Source: a virus. From it: 25,066 nt of DNA. Positions within the stretch are counted from its first letter, which is position 1, and each line of letters begins with the position of its first letter. The position numbers and the translations under genes were made by a program. Under the pieces are notes generated by a model, which saw only the letters and a program-made list of their open reading frames with translations, made no database searches and had not been told where the DNA came from. Below are positions 7,216 through 14,387 of the stretch, one piece after another. Where the stretch lies: positions 1-25,066 of IMG/VR virus record IMGVR_UViG_3300047557_002406; one strand, written 5' to 3'.

Positions 7216-9114
7216 ATGGGCTTCCTCGATTTCTTCCGCCGCAAGCCCGCCAAGTACGACACTAAGCGCGACGCCTACGCCGCCACCTACGGTAACGCCA
7301 GCCCGGGCGGCTTTGCCGGCGCGGCGGTCAACCGCCTGACGGCCAGCATGTCCACCTGGTCCGGCTCGCTCAATGCCGACCTGGACGGCAACCTGGTCAT
7401 CCTGCGCGCCCGGGCCCGCCAGCTTGCCGCCAACAACGCCTATGGCCGCCGCTTTTTGAACCTGGCAGCCACCAACATCGTCGGCAACGACGGCCTGCCC
7501 AAGCTGCAGGTGCGTGCCCTGCAAAACCAGCGCGATCCCAACAAGCCCACCGCCCTGGACAAGGCCGCCAACGACGCCATCGAGATACATTGGGACCAAT
7601 GGGGCCAGGCCGCCGACATCGCCGGCCGACTCACCTGGTCCATGCTGCTGCGCCTGGTGGTCAAGGCCGTCGCCAGGGATGGCGAAGCCCTGGTGCGCCT
7701 GGTGCGCCGCCGCGACCTGCCCTACGGCTTGGCCCTGCAACTGCTGGAAATCGACCGCCTGGACGACGCCCTCAATCGCGTCGGCTCCGGCGCCACCATC
7801 CGCCAGGGCGTGGAAATCGACGGCAGCGGCCGGCCACTGGCCTATTGGGTCAAGACCACCCACCCGGGCGAGGCCTACGCCGTCGCCGCCAGCCAGTACG
7901 AGCGCATCCCCGCCGGCGACATCCTGCACGTGTTCCTGCCAGAGCGCGCCGAACAGGTGCGCGGCTACCCCTGGTTCCACGCCGTGCTCAACGACTCCGC
8001 CCAACTGGGCGAATTCATGAAGTCCGCCGTCATCGCCGCCCGCATCGGCGCCTCCAAGATCGCCGCCCTCGAGCGCAGCGAGGACAGCCTGGACCAGACC
8101 GCCATGATGGGCGACGCCGCCAGCGGCAACGCCATCCAGATGAACGTCGAGGCCGGCGAGATGTTCGAGCTGCCGCCCGGCTACAAGCTGAACAGTTGGG
8201 ACCCGGAATATCCCCACGCCAACTTCGACAGCTTCCTCAAGGCCTGTCTGCGCGGCATCGCCAGCGGCATGGACGTGGCCGCCCACAACCTCACCGGCGA
8301 CATGACCGAAGTCAACTATTCCAGCGCCCGCATCGCAGAACTGGCCGAGCGCGAGCAATGGATGGCCCTGCAGGACTGGCTGATCGCCTGCCTGGTGCGC
8401 CCGGTCTATAAGGAATGGCTGAACATCGCCCTGCTGCGCGGCGACATCACCTTCCCCGTCTCCGGCAAGGCGCTGCCCTTCGACCGCTACGACAAGTTCG
8501 CCGCCGCCTCCCGCTTCCAGGGCCGCCGCTGGCAATGGGTGGACCCTCACGTCGAGGTGGAGGCCGCCCAGCTCCTCATCGCCAACGGCCTCGCCAGCCG
8601 CACCGAGATCGCCGCCGCCAAGGGCCGCGACTTCTCCGACGTGCTGGACGAGCTGCAGATGGAAGACCAGGCACTGGCCGCCGCCGGCCTCAAGATCGCC
8701 ACCGCCGCGCCGCAGGTGCCGGACAAGGAGATCGAGCGCGCCCGCGAGGATGCCTTCCTCCGCCGCCTGGACGAACGCGCCCCCGCCGCGCCGCCCCAGG
8801 TATTCAACATCCACCCCCACGTCACCCTCAACCAGGCCGAAGTGCGTGTGGACGTGCAACCCCAGGAAATCCGCGTCGAACAGCCCGCCATCCACAACAC
8901 CATCCAGGTCGAGCCCACGCCCATCCACATCGCCGCCCCCGAGATCCGCAACATCATCGAAGTGGAGCCCACCCCCATCACCATGGAAGCCCGCATCGAA
9001 ACCCCCGCGCCCGAGGTGACGGTCAACCTCCCCGCCCGGCGCACCGAAACCACCATCGAACGCGACGCATCCGGCAACATCGCCCGCGCCTCGCAGATCG
9101 AAACCGACGCATGA
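7216..9114 (+). CDS. Portal protein, lambda family
   Basis: A 632-residue portal, the dodecameric ring at the head vertex through which DNA is packaged. The N-terminus (GFLDFFRR, then AYAATYGNASPGGFAGAAVN) and the segment RARARQLAANNAYGRR...NIVGNDG (about residues 62-95) are typical of lambda gpB-type portals. Further core segments are KAVARDGEALVRLVRR (about 147-163) and a helical wing/stem region around 330-420. Residues about 528-632 form an extended, non-globular tail with three exact-length 18-residue repeats (8848-9009). Its stop overlaps the endolysin start (ATGA). A protease would normally follow, but the lysis cassette comes next instead. Confidence 0.93.
   Translation: MGFLDFFRRKPAKYDTKRDAYAATYGNASPGGFAGAAVNRLTASMSTWSGSLNADLDGNLVILRARARQLAANNAYGRRFLNLAATNIVGNDGLPKLQVRALQNQRDPNKPTALDKAANDAIEIHWDQWGQAADIAGRLTWSMLLRLVVKAVARDGEALVRLVRRRDLPYGLALQLLEIDRLDDALNRVGSGATIRQGVEIDGSGRPLAYWVKTTHPGEAYAVAASQYERIPAGDILHVFLPERAEQVRGYPWFHAVLNDSAQLGEFMKSAVIAARIGASKIAALERSEDSLDQTAMMGDAASGNAIQMNVEAGEMFELPPGYKLNSWDPEYPHANFDSFLKACLRGIASGMDVAAHNLTGDMTEVNYSSARIAELAEREQWMALQDWLIACLVRPVYKEWLNIALLRGDITFPVSGKALPFDRYDKFAAASRFQGRRWQWVDPHVEVEAAQLLIANGLASRTEIAAAKGRDFSDVLDELQMEDQALAAAGLKIATAAPQVPDKEIERAREDAFLRRLDERAPAAPPQVFNIHPHVTLNQAEVRVDVQPQEIRVEQPAIHNTIQVEPTPIHIAAPEIRNIIEVEPTPITMEARIETPAPEVTVNLPARRTETTIERDASGNIARASQIETDA
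8848..9009 (+). repeat. Three 18-residue repeats in the portal C-terminal tail
   Basis: Three consecutive 54-bp units start at 8848, 8902 and 8956. The consensus is [IV]-x-V-x-P-x-x-I-x-[IV] followed by a second Pro and Ile in most units; units two and three share VEPTPI. Alternating hydrophobics with a fixed 18-residue period suggest a stacked beta-strand or beta-solenoid extension. The flanking residues (VFNIHPHVTL before, PEVTVNLP after) look like degenerate further units. Confidence 0.7.
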
Positions 9115-9536
9115 ACGCCCCCGCCATGCGCCTGGCCGATTACTGGATGGGCCGCAACGAGACCCACGCCGACGACCTCACCGCCGAGATCGTCCGCAAC
9201 GCCACGCACTTATTGCGCCGGGTCAACAACCTGTTGGTGCTCATGCACGACATCCAGATCGAGCCGCACCCCATCCCCGGCAACCCCATCACCTCCGGCT
9301 GGCGCCCGCCCGAGATCAACGCCGGCACCAAGGGCGCCGCGCCGCGATCCAAGCACATGAGCGGCAACGCCGTGGATCTGTACGACCCCGATGGCGAGAT
9401 CGATGCCTGGTGCATGGATCACCTGGATTTTCTCGCCGAGGCCGGTCTGTGGCTGGAACATCCGTCCGCCACGAAAGGCTGGTGCCACCTGCAACAAGTC
9501 CCGCCCAAGAGCGGGCGGAGAGTCTTTTACCCATGA
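9111..9536 (+). CDS. Endolysin: M15-family peptidase
   Basis: A 141-residue zinc peptidase predicted to cut peptidoglycan peptide cross-links at lysis. It has SGWRPPEIN near residues 63-71, the zinc site SKHMSGNAVDL with H82 and D89, a probable catalytic Glu in LWLEHP (E116), and the third zinc ligand H126 in WCHLQ. This order fits the Peptidase_M15_3 family common among phage endolysins. There is no signal peptide, so it needs a holin. The ATG at 9111 overlaps the portal stop by 4 nt; ATG 9126 is an alternative. Membrane protein and Rz/Rz1 genes follow in the same operon. Confidence 0.85.
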   Translation: MNAPAMRLADYWMGRNETHADDLTAEIVRNATHLLRRVNNLLVLMHDIQIEPHPIPGNPITSGWRPPEINAGTKGAAPRSKHMSGNAVDLYDPDGEIDAWCMDHLDFLAEAGLWLEHPSATKGWCHLQQVPPKSGRRVFYP

Positions 9537-9994
9537 AAGCCCTGATCCTGCTGCTCCTCGCCTTCCCCGCCTTGGCCGCCGATTCCTGGTCCACCGCGTC
9601 GTCCTACTCTCAAGCCTCCGCCCAGGCCGGCGCGGTAGCTGGCGCCATTTCCGGCGGCAATACCTTCCAGGGCGGTTCCTACAAAGAGCAGAAGCAGGCC
9701 CCTGCCGTGTTCGCCCCATCCATCGCACCTACCGCGCCCTGCATGGGCGGAACGTCGGCCGGCGGATCAGGCACGGGGTTCGGCTTGTCGTTCGGCACGT
9801 CCTGGACCGATGACGAATGCAACACCCGCGAAACCGCTCGCCTGTTCCATAGCCTTGGCATGGCCTCCGACGCCCTGTCCGTGCTGTGCTCAAGCGCCTA
9901 CGCGGCTGCCGCGCCAAGCTGCGCCGGCCGCGAGAAGCCTTGCCACGCCGACGAGATCGTCGCCCGTCGCTTGGGTGTGGGAGTCTGCAAGTGA
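9533..9994 (+). CDS. Secreted Cys-rich protein of the lysis cassette, unknown function
   Basis: A 153-residue protein with a clear Sec signal (MKALILLLLAFPALA, cleavage near residue 15-16). The mature part is Ser/Ala/Gly-rich (SSYSQASAQAGAVAGA), then a beta-like SGTGFGLSFGTSW segment, then a helical C-terminal half with six Cys in the mature protein, which could pair in the periplasm. I recall similar exported proteins in prophages but cannot name a function; a periplasmic lysis accessory or superinfection factor are both open. It overlaps the endolysin stop (ATGA) and the next GTG start (GTGA), so it is firmly part of the cassette. Confidence 0.7.
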   Translation: MKALILLLLAFPALAADSWSTASSYSQASAQAGAVAGAISGGNTFQGGSYKEQKQAPAVFAPSIAPTAPCMGGTSAGGSGTGFGLSFGTSWTDDECNTRETARLFHSLGMASDALSVLCSSAYAAAAPSCAGREKPCHADEIVARRLGVGVCK

Positions 9995-10092
9995 AAACCC
10001 TGCAAACCCTCGCCGAATACCTGGTCACCGCGATCATCCTGCCGGTGCTGGCCCTGGTGGTGCTGTCGGACTGGCTGCGGGGGAAATTATGA
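9991..10092 (+). CDS. 33-aa single-span membrane protein (GTG start)
   Basis: A mini gene of 33 residues starting with GTG at 9991 in a GTGA overlap with the upstream stop, and ending in an ATGA overlap with the next start. Residues about 10-27 (YLVTAIILPVLALVVLSD) form one transmembrane segment, and the C-terminus is WLRGKL. The double overlap and clean membrane segment support translation. It could be a holin partner, an antiholin or another lysis modulator. No family is recognised. Confidence 0.6.
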   Translation: MKTLQTLAEYLVTAIILPVLALVVLSDWLRGKL

Positions 10093-10313
10093 GCATCGCC
10101 CTGAAACGCTGGCTGCGTGGCCTCATGCGCTCATGGACCGCACACGCCGGCACCTACATCGCCGTGGTGGGCTACCTGCAAACCCAGGACAAGCTGATCG
10201 ACAAGTACCTCGGGTCGGACGCGACGGGCGTGCTCATGATGGTGTTCGGCCTGGCGGTGGTGGCGCTGCGGGCGCGGACGACGGAGAGCCTGACGGCGAA
10301 GGGCTCCAAGTGA
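10089..10313 (+). CDS. Holin candidate (74-aa membrane protein)
   Basis: A 74-residue protein with a basic amphipathic N-terminus (MSIALKRWLRGLMRSW), a first hydrophobic segment (AGTYIAVVGYL, about 20-30), a short polar loop (QTQDKLIDKYLGSD), a second hydrophobic segment (GVLMMVFGLAVVALR, about 47-61) and a polar tail containing RARTTESL. This size and topology, between endolysin and Rz, fit a small holin that permeabilises the inner membrane and times lysis. The LR.RTT ending resembles small phage holin-like proteins I recall. It overlaps both neighbours by 4 nt. Confidence 0.65.
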   Translation: MSIALKRWLRGLMRSWTAHAGTYIAVVGYLQTQDKLIDKYLGSDATGVLMMVFGLAVVALRARTTESLTAKGSK

Positions 10314-10828
10314 TCTTCCCTCCCATCATCCTCCGCTACCTGCCCCACGCCCTGGCCATGCTCGCCGCCCTCGGTGCCGCAGCCTGGGTGTACAGCGGCA
10401 TCTGGGATCGCGGCTACGACTCATGCAAGGCCAAGTGGGACAAGGCCACCGCCGAAGCCATGATTGCCCGCGACGCTGAACTTGACGTAGCCCGCCTGCG
10501 TGGTGAAGCGCTGTCCGCCGGACTGGCGCAGAAAGAGCGCGAACTGTCCACCCTCAACCGGGAGTACCTGACCTATGCGAACGCTATTGTTGGCAACTGC
10601 CCTGATTCTCTCGGCGTGCTCACCGCTGCCGCCGCAGCCGGTCAAACCCTGCCCGCAACCCCCAGCCCATCTCCTGATCCGGCCGCAACCGTTGGAGCCG
10701 CTGCGATTGCCTCCAACATCGCCACCAACTACCCCCGGTGCTGGGAGTGCATCGCCCGGCTCAACGCCCTCCTGGATTGGCATGCCGGTACAAAAGACCC
10801 TGTAACCAAGAAAGAAGAAGAAAAATGA
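10310..10828 (+). CDS. Rz-like inner-membrane spanin (GTG start)
   Basis: A 172-residue protein starting with GTG at 10310 in a GTGA overlap. There is an N-terminal signal-anchor (about residues 9-27, LPHALAMLAALGAAAWVY), then a periplasmic coiled-coil region rich in Lys, Glu and Arg (about 35-85, ending LAQKERELSTLNREYLTYAN), then a Pro/Ala-rich part and a C-terminal helix with two Cys (CWEC). This fits an i-spanin that links inner and outer membranes in the final lysis step. The Rz1 lipoprotein is nested in the +1 frame, which strongly supports the call. It ends in an ATGA overlap with the next gene. Confidence 0.8.
   Translation: MIFPPIILRYLPHALAMLAALGAAAWVYSGIWDRGYDSCKAKWDKATAEAMIARDAELDVARLRGEALSAGLAQKERELSTLNREYLTYANAIVGNCPDSLGVLTAAAAAGQTLPATPSPSPDPAATVGAAAIASNIATNYPRCWECIARLNALLDWHAGTKDPVTKKEEEK
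10575..10805 (+). CDS. Rz1-like outer-membrane spanin lipoprotein, nested in Rz
   Basis: A 76-residue frame lying wholly inside Rz in another reading frame. It begins MRTLLLATALILSAC, a lipoprotein signal with lipobox L-S-A-C and lipidated Cys at position 15. The mature part is short and very Pro-rich (PLPPQPVKPCPQPP and further PP pairs), as in lambda Rz1. It would sit in the outer membrane and bind Rz to fuse the membranes at lysis. The embedded arrangement is the classic Rz/Rz1 organisation. Confidence 0.85.
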   Translation: MRTLLLATALILSACSPLPPQPVKPCPQPPAHLLIRPQPLEPLRLPPTSPPTTPGAGSASPGSTPSWIGMPVQKTL

Positions 10829-11109
10829 CCGCATCAGATCAAACCTGGCGCCTGGAGCAGCACGTCGGCACCATCATGCAGGTGCTCATCGTTGGCTTGT
10901 TGGCATGGTCCCTCAAGACCAACGTGGAAACCACGACACAGATCGGCATCCTCCAGTCCGAGGTCCGCAACCTGCAAACCACCATCGCCCAGGGTACCAA
11001 CGACCGCTATCGCGCCAGCGATGCCGCCCGCGACCTGGCATCCGTCTGGGCCGAATTGCAGCGCCACTCGGCGCGTATGGATGGCCTTGAAAACAAGCAC
11101 CGCCAATAG
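10825..11109 (+). CDS. Membrane-anchored coiled-coil protein (94 aa)
   Basis: A 94-residue protein with a transmembrane segment at about 16-33 (TIMQVLIVGLLAWSLK) followed by a helical, heptad-like region (QIGILQSEVRNLQTTI and DLASVWAELQRHSARMDGL). It closes the lysis cassette. The purine-rich stretch AAGAAAGAAGAAG directly upstream acts as a ribosome site and the ATG overlaps the Rz stop. It could be a second spanin-like or lysis-regulating protein. No family is recognised. Confidence 0.6.
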   Translation: MTASDQTWRLEQHVGTIMQVLIVGLLAWSLKTNVETTTQIGILQSEVRNLQTTIAQGTNDRYRASDAARDLASVWAELQRHSARMDGLENKHRQ

Positions 11110-11118
11110 GAGAAACAC

Positions 11119-11583
11119 ATGGCCGCAGGAACTTTTACCCTCTACCGCGCCAACCTGGATGATCTGCGTATGCAGGACCTGGTGGGCGCAACCGTCAAGA
11201 TCGCGCTCGTCTCGTCCGCCTACACGCCAGATGCCAGCAACACCGGCCACGATGAGTGGGCCGACGTGAGCGCCAACGAGATTGCCAACGGCAACGGCTA
11301 CACCACGGGCGGGGCCACCCTCGCCAACGATGCGGTGAGCACCATCACCAACGGGCACAAGTACGACTCGGACGACCCGGCTTGGACTGCCTCAGGCGGC
11401 AGCATCCCGGCATGGCGTTACGCCGTGATGTACGTCTCCGGCTCGCTGTGGGGCAAGACCAGCCCGGTCATTGGCTACTTCCTGGGCGACAGCACCCCCG
11501 CCGACGTGCCCGCCACCACGAGCGGCAACCCCCTCACCATCCAGGTCAACGCCAACGGCTGGTTCGGCGTGACGCAGGCGTAA
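11119..11583 (+). CDS. Beta-rich phage structural protein (154 aa)
   Basis: A 154-residue protein with a Gly/Thr/Ser/Asp-rich beta composition. It opens with AAGTFTLYRANLDDL, then VKIALVSSAYTPDASNTGHDEW...NGNGYTTGG, DDPAWTASGGSIPAWRYAVMY, and a C-terminal PLTIQVNANGWFGVTQA. I recall this pattern from a widespread family of phage virion proteins near tail fibre or decoration genes. Exact role is unknown. It has a good SD (AGGAG 11108-11112) overlapping the stop of the previous gene and begins the lower-GC accessory module. Confidence 0.65.
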   Translation: MAAGTFTLYRANLDDLRMQDLVGATVKIALVSSAYTPDASNTGHDEWADVSANEIANGNGYTTGGATLANDAVSTITNGHKYDSDDPAWTASGGSIPAWRYAVMYVSGSLWGKTSPVIGYFLGDSTPADVPATTSGNPLTIQVNANGWFGVTQA

Positions 11584-11585
11584 CC

Positions 11586-11768
11586 ATGGCCAACGCATCC
11601 GCCCCCAGCAATTCAGCCATCATTGACCGCTTGTTTGGCTTGATCGAAAAGCTGATTGACCAGCAAGGCCCGAGCCTCAACAGTCGGGTTACTGACCTGG
11701 AACGCCGGCTTGCAGAAATCGAAGCCGAATGGCCCCTGATTCAAGGAGAAAACCATGCCCCTGATTGA
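11586..11768 (+). CDS. Small coiled-coil hypothetical protein (60 aa)
   Basis: A 60-residue, mostly helical acidic protein with heptad-like spacing (SAIIDRLFGLIEKLIDQQ and RVTDLERRLAEIEAEW). It starts 2 nt after the previous stop and overlaps the following gene by 14 nt. The ribosome site of the next gene (AAGGAG) lies inside its last codons. No function can be assigned; a small oligomerising virion or assembly factor is possible. Confidence 0.5.
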   Translation: MANASAPSNSAIIDRLFGLIEKLIDQQGPSLNSRVTDLERRLAEIEAEWPLIQGENHAPD

Positions 11769-12075
11769 CCGTATCGCCGGATTGATTGACCCCGACACCG
11801 GCCCGCCGCGCATCGCCGTGGACCTGTTTTGGGCGCATCTGTACGAGTTGGCCCAAGGCCGGATTACGCAGCAACAGATCATCACCACGTTTGGTCTGAA
11901 TGCCAGCGAACAGACGGAATTGACGTGGCTGATCGGCAAATACAACGCGCAACCTAACGCCACCGCTAAGGCCAAATTTGTTGAGCTTATGCGTGTGATT
12001 TTCTACATGGCGGAAGCTGGCGTTCCTGGGTACATCACCAACGCCGGCCTCGTGGCGCGTATCAACGCGATCTAA
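11755..12075 (+). CDS. Small phage protein of the accessory structural module (106 aa)
   Basis: A 106-residue, mostly helical protein (LIDRIAGLIDPDTGPPRIAVDLFWAHL at the N-terminus is split by a PP turn; later QQQIITTFGLN and KFVELMRVIFYMAEAGVP). It has a strong SD (AAGGAG 11743-11748, 6-nt spacer). Codon usage is visibly less GC-rich than in the packaging genes. It lies just before the large repeat protein. I recall similar small proteins in phages next to tail-fibre-like genes, but no function is known. Confidence 0.55.
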   Translation: MPLIDRIAGLIDPDTGPPRIAVDLFWAHLYELAQGRITQQQIITTFGLNASEQTELTWLIGKYNAQPNATAKAKFVELMRVIFYMAEAGVPGYITNAGLVARINAI

Positions 12076-12081
12076 ACCGTC

Positions 12082-14229
12082 ATGGCTATTACCGCAGTCG
12101 TTGTAAGCGCCACGCTAAACACGACTGGCGACACCGCGTTTACATCTTCTGGCTTTGGTACGCCGGATGCCGCGATCATCCTGATCGGGCGTGGCAGCAC
12201 GACAAACAACCCCGGAACAAACGCTACCTTTACGGGGGGCTTCTGGTGCTCTGATCCGGGGCAGGCGGGCATCACTTTTTGTTCCGAAGATGCTCAAGCA
12301 ACAACCGATACACGGCGCTACGGCGATAGTACCTATTCCGGGCATGTCGCGTCGCCAACCGCCGATTCGGTAGTTATTTCGTATTCCGCATCCAGTACCA
12401 CGGACGGCATCAACCTGACGGTGGCGGCGGGATCGACAACGCTCAACCGCTATGCCAGCGTAATCTTGCTCAAGGGCCTAACCAATGCCCATGTCGGCTC
12501 GATCAACCTGGGCACGGGCACCTCGGCCATCAACGTCACTGCGCCTGGATTCCGCGCCGATCTTGTGCTGCTGCTGTCGGCTTGGGCGGCAGATGCCACG
12601 CTCACCACTCTCGCTCGTGGTTCCTTCGGCGCGGCGCAGATTTCAGCCGGCGGGACGGTGGCACAGGGCTGTATCAGCTACGAATCCACGGACAACGCCG
12701 GAGCGTCCACGGCGAGCACCATCGTACTCAACGACAAGGCTCTGGCGCGGATTACCTCCGGGGCGCTCGCGGTTGAGTGCGCCATCGGGGCCAACGACAA
12801 CGGTTTCAGCATCACCCCGAGCGCGGATTCCGGGTCGCAGTACGCCTACTACCTCGCCATAGAATGTCCCGATCCCGAGGACGCCTATGTGGGCGTGGTG
12901 GATACCATTACCGGCGAAGGTGATCAAGCCTATACCGGCGCGGGCCTCACTCCACAGGCGCTTATCCTGGCGTCCACGCTGGCCACCGCCGTCGATACCG
13001 TCACGGATTCAGGTGCGTTCAACGTGGGCTTCGGCGGGCCGACGACTTCCGAGTGGTCATCGGTTTACATCGACGAATACGCCAGCGACCCGACCGACAC
13101 CGAAGGCTATGTAGATGCAAGCAACATCCTGCATATCCGTTCCGCTGTCGGCACTGAGGATACCGTCGCGGCCCTGACCACGTTTGGTTCCGATGGCTGG
13201 ACGCTGAATTACTCCAACGGCAGCGGCACTGCCAGGAAGATGCTGGCGATTGCCATCGGCAACAGCAGTACCCCGACAACCGTCGCCCCTGGTGCTGGTG
13301 GTATCGCCGTCGCGGGCCAAGCGCCGACGATCAGCCAGCCCCACACGGTAGCCCCCGCTGCCGGTGCTGTTTCTGTCACGGGCTACGCGCCGTCACTGAT
13401 CCATGGCGTCAGCGTAGCACCCGGTGCGGGATCAGTGGCCTATACCGGCCAGTCCCCGGTAATCTTGCAGCCTCATACCGTCGCGCCATCGGCGGGCGCA
13501 GTCGTCGCGCTTGGGTACGCCCCGAGCATCCAGCAAGCTGCTGGCATTTACCCAGGCGCGGGCGAGGTGGTCTACACCGGCCAGACGCCCACAGTCAGCC
13601 AACCACACACCGTCGCCCCCGGAGTCGGGGCCTACGACATCCTGGGCTACGCCCCAACGGTTTCCCAGGCGGCAGGCGTTGCCCCGCTGGCCGGGTCAAT
13701 CATCATCCTGGGCTACGCGCCGAGCATCGCGCAGCCTCACACCGTAGCACCCGCTGCCGGCGCGGCGGCGTGGTCGGGGTATGAGCCAACAATCAGCCAG
13801 ATTGCATCCTCTTTCACCGAGGCCCAGCTTCAGGAAATCCTCGCCTATGTGGAGGCCAACATGGCCGTACCGACAACCTCAGAAATTGCCGCAGCCGTGT
13901 GGGCGGAAATCCTCTCCGGCAGTAGTGCCGCCGACCGGCTGGTGGGGATGGCAACCGCGATCCTGGCGGCTGCCCAGGCCGCGCCGATCCATGCCAATGT
14001 CGTGGCCGGGCAAACGGACATCGCCGACGCGGTATGGGCGGAAGTGCTGGAGGGCACGCTCACAGCGGCCCAGATTCAGCGCATCAATCTGGCCGCCCTC
14101 GCCGGCAAACGCCAGGGCCTTGGCACGGCAACCGAGGAATATCTGGCCCAGGATGGCGTAACGCCGCGCGTGACCTTCACGCCTTCGGATGCGTCCGGCA
14201 ACGGCACCACGGTGGTGGACGGGGCATGA
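12082..14229 (+). CDS. Large beta-repeat virion protein (715 aa), adhesin or decoration candidate
   Basis: A 715-residue protein in three parts. Residues 1 to about 398 look like three tandem beta domains of about 130 residues, each with a G-x-F/P-x-A-x-x-L/I-x-L motif near its start (FGTPDAAIILIG, GFRADLVLLLS, LTPQALILAS) and each ending in a hydrophobic strand (ASVILLKG, YYLAIE, MLAIAIG). Residues 401-576 are eight exact 22-residue repeats. The C-terminal 139 residues hold two copies of IAxAVWAExLxG and end in a beta-like tail with GNGTTVVDGA. This is the architecture of a surface-exposed, extended virion protein that could bind host surface or decorate the particle. Wider GC and A/T-ending codons suggest recent acquisition of this module. 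It starts 6 nt after the previous stop. Confidence 0.7.
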   Translation: MAITAVVVSATLNTTGDTAFTSSGFGTPDAAIILIGRGSTTNNPGTNATFTGGFWCSDPGQAGITFCSEDAQATTDTRRYGDSTYSGHVASPTADSVVISYSASSTTDGINLTVAAGSTTLNRYASVILLKGLTNAHVGSINLGTGTSAINVTAPGFRADLVLLLSAWAADATLTTLARGSFGAAQISAGGTVAQGCISYESTDNAGASTASTIVLNDKALARITSGALAVECAIGANDNGFSITPSADSGSQYAYYLAIECPDPEDAYVGVVDTITGEGDQAYTGAGLTPQALILASTLATAVDTVTDSGAFNVGFGGPTTSEWSSVYIDEYASDPTDTEGYVDASNILHIRSAVGTEDTVAALTTFGSDGWTLNYSNGSGTARKMLAIAIGNSSTPTTVAPGAGGIAVAGQAPTISQPHTVAPAAGAVSVTGYAPSLIHGVSVAPGAGSVAYTGQSPVILQPHTVAPSAGAVVALGYAPSIQQAAGIYPGAGEVVYTGQTPTVSQPHTVAPGVGAYDILGYAPTVSQAAGVAPLAGSIIILGYAPSIAQPHTVAPAAGAAAWSGYEPTISQIASSFTEAQLQEILAYVEANMAVPTTSEIAAAVWAEILSGSSAADRLVGMATAILAAAQAAPIHANVVAGQTDIADAVWAEVLEGTLTAAQIQRINLAALAGKRQGLGTATEEYLAQDGVTPRVTFTPSDASGNGTTVVDGA
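13282..13809 (+). repeat. Eight tandem 66-bp (22-residue) repeats
   Basis: Eight in-frame units with no insertions. The protein consensus is VAPxAGxVxxxGYAPxxxQPHT. Position 13 alternates Gln/Tyr through the first six units (GQxP, GYAP), then is Tyr, and many units alternate endings between QPHT and QAAG-like. This implies a 44-residue ancestral pair that was duplicated. The DNA copies have diverged, with most identity in the GTCGCCCC/GCCGGCGC-type segments. Confidence 0.9.
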
Positions 14230-14387
14230 GCCTGATGCGCCGTGGCGCGCTGTTCGCCGGGGCGCTGTTCGCCGGGGTGTTGTTTGGGCCACAGGCGCAG
14301 GAAGCCGCGCAGCAGCAACAAAGCGGCGGACGCCATCGCCCGCGCTCCCAGGCCGAATACTTTGCGCCCATCCCCTGGCACGCTTGA
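14226..14387 (+). CDS. Small hydrophobic protein (53 aa), possibly the front half of a frame-shifted gene
   Basis: A 53-residue frame with a hydrophobic Gly/Ala/Leu/Phe N-terminus (LMRRGALFAGALFAGVLFG) that could be a membrane or signal segment, then a polar Gln/Arg-rich stretch. The start overlaps the previous stop by 4 nt (ATGA). After the zero-frame stop at 14387, a second frame continues the same DNA to a stop at 14436 with an acidic/Leu-rich end (LRRDDEDAFLLATLL) that looks more protein-like than chance. A slip near CCCATCCCC around 14368-14377, or a mutation, could join the two. Short hydrophobic phage proteins with acidic tails at this slot are familiar to me, but their role is unknown. 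Confidence 0.45.
   Translation: MSLMRRGALFAGALFAGVLFGPQAQEAAQQQQSGGRHRPRSQAEYFAPIPWHA

Noticed and set aside
6097-8928. 943-residue open frame on the minus strand, and similar long minus-strand frames at 22437-24890 and 19742-21712
   Set aside because: They lie opposite well-supported phage genes. Their Gly/Val/His/Gln/Asp-rich composition is the complement artefact of high-GC coding DNA, and no domain or SD is visible.
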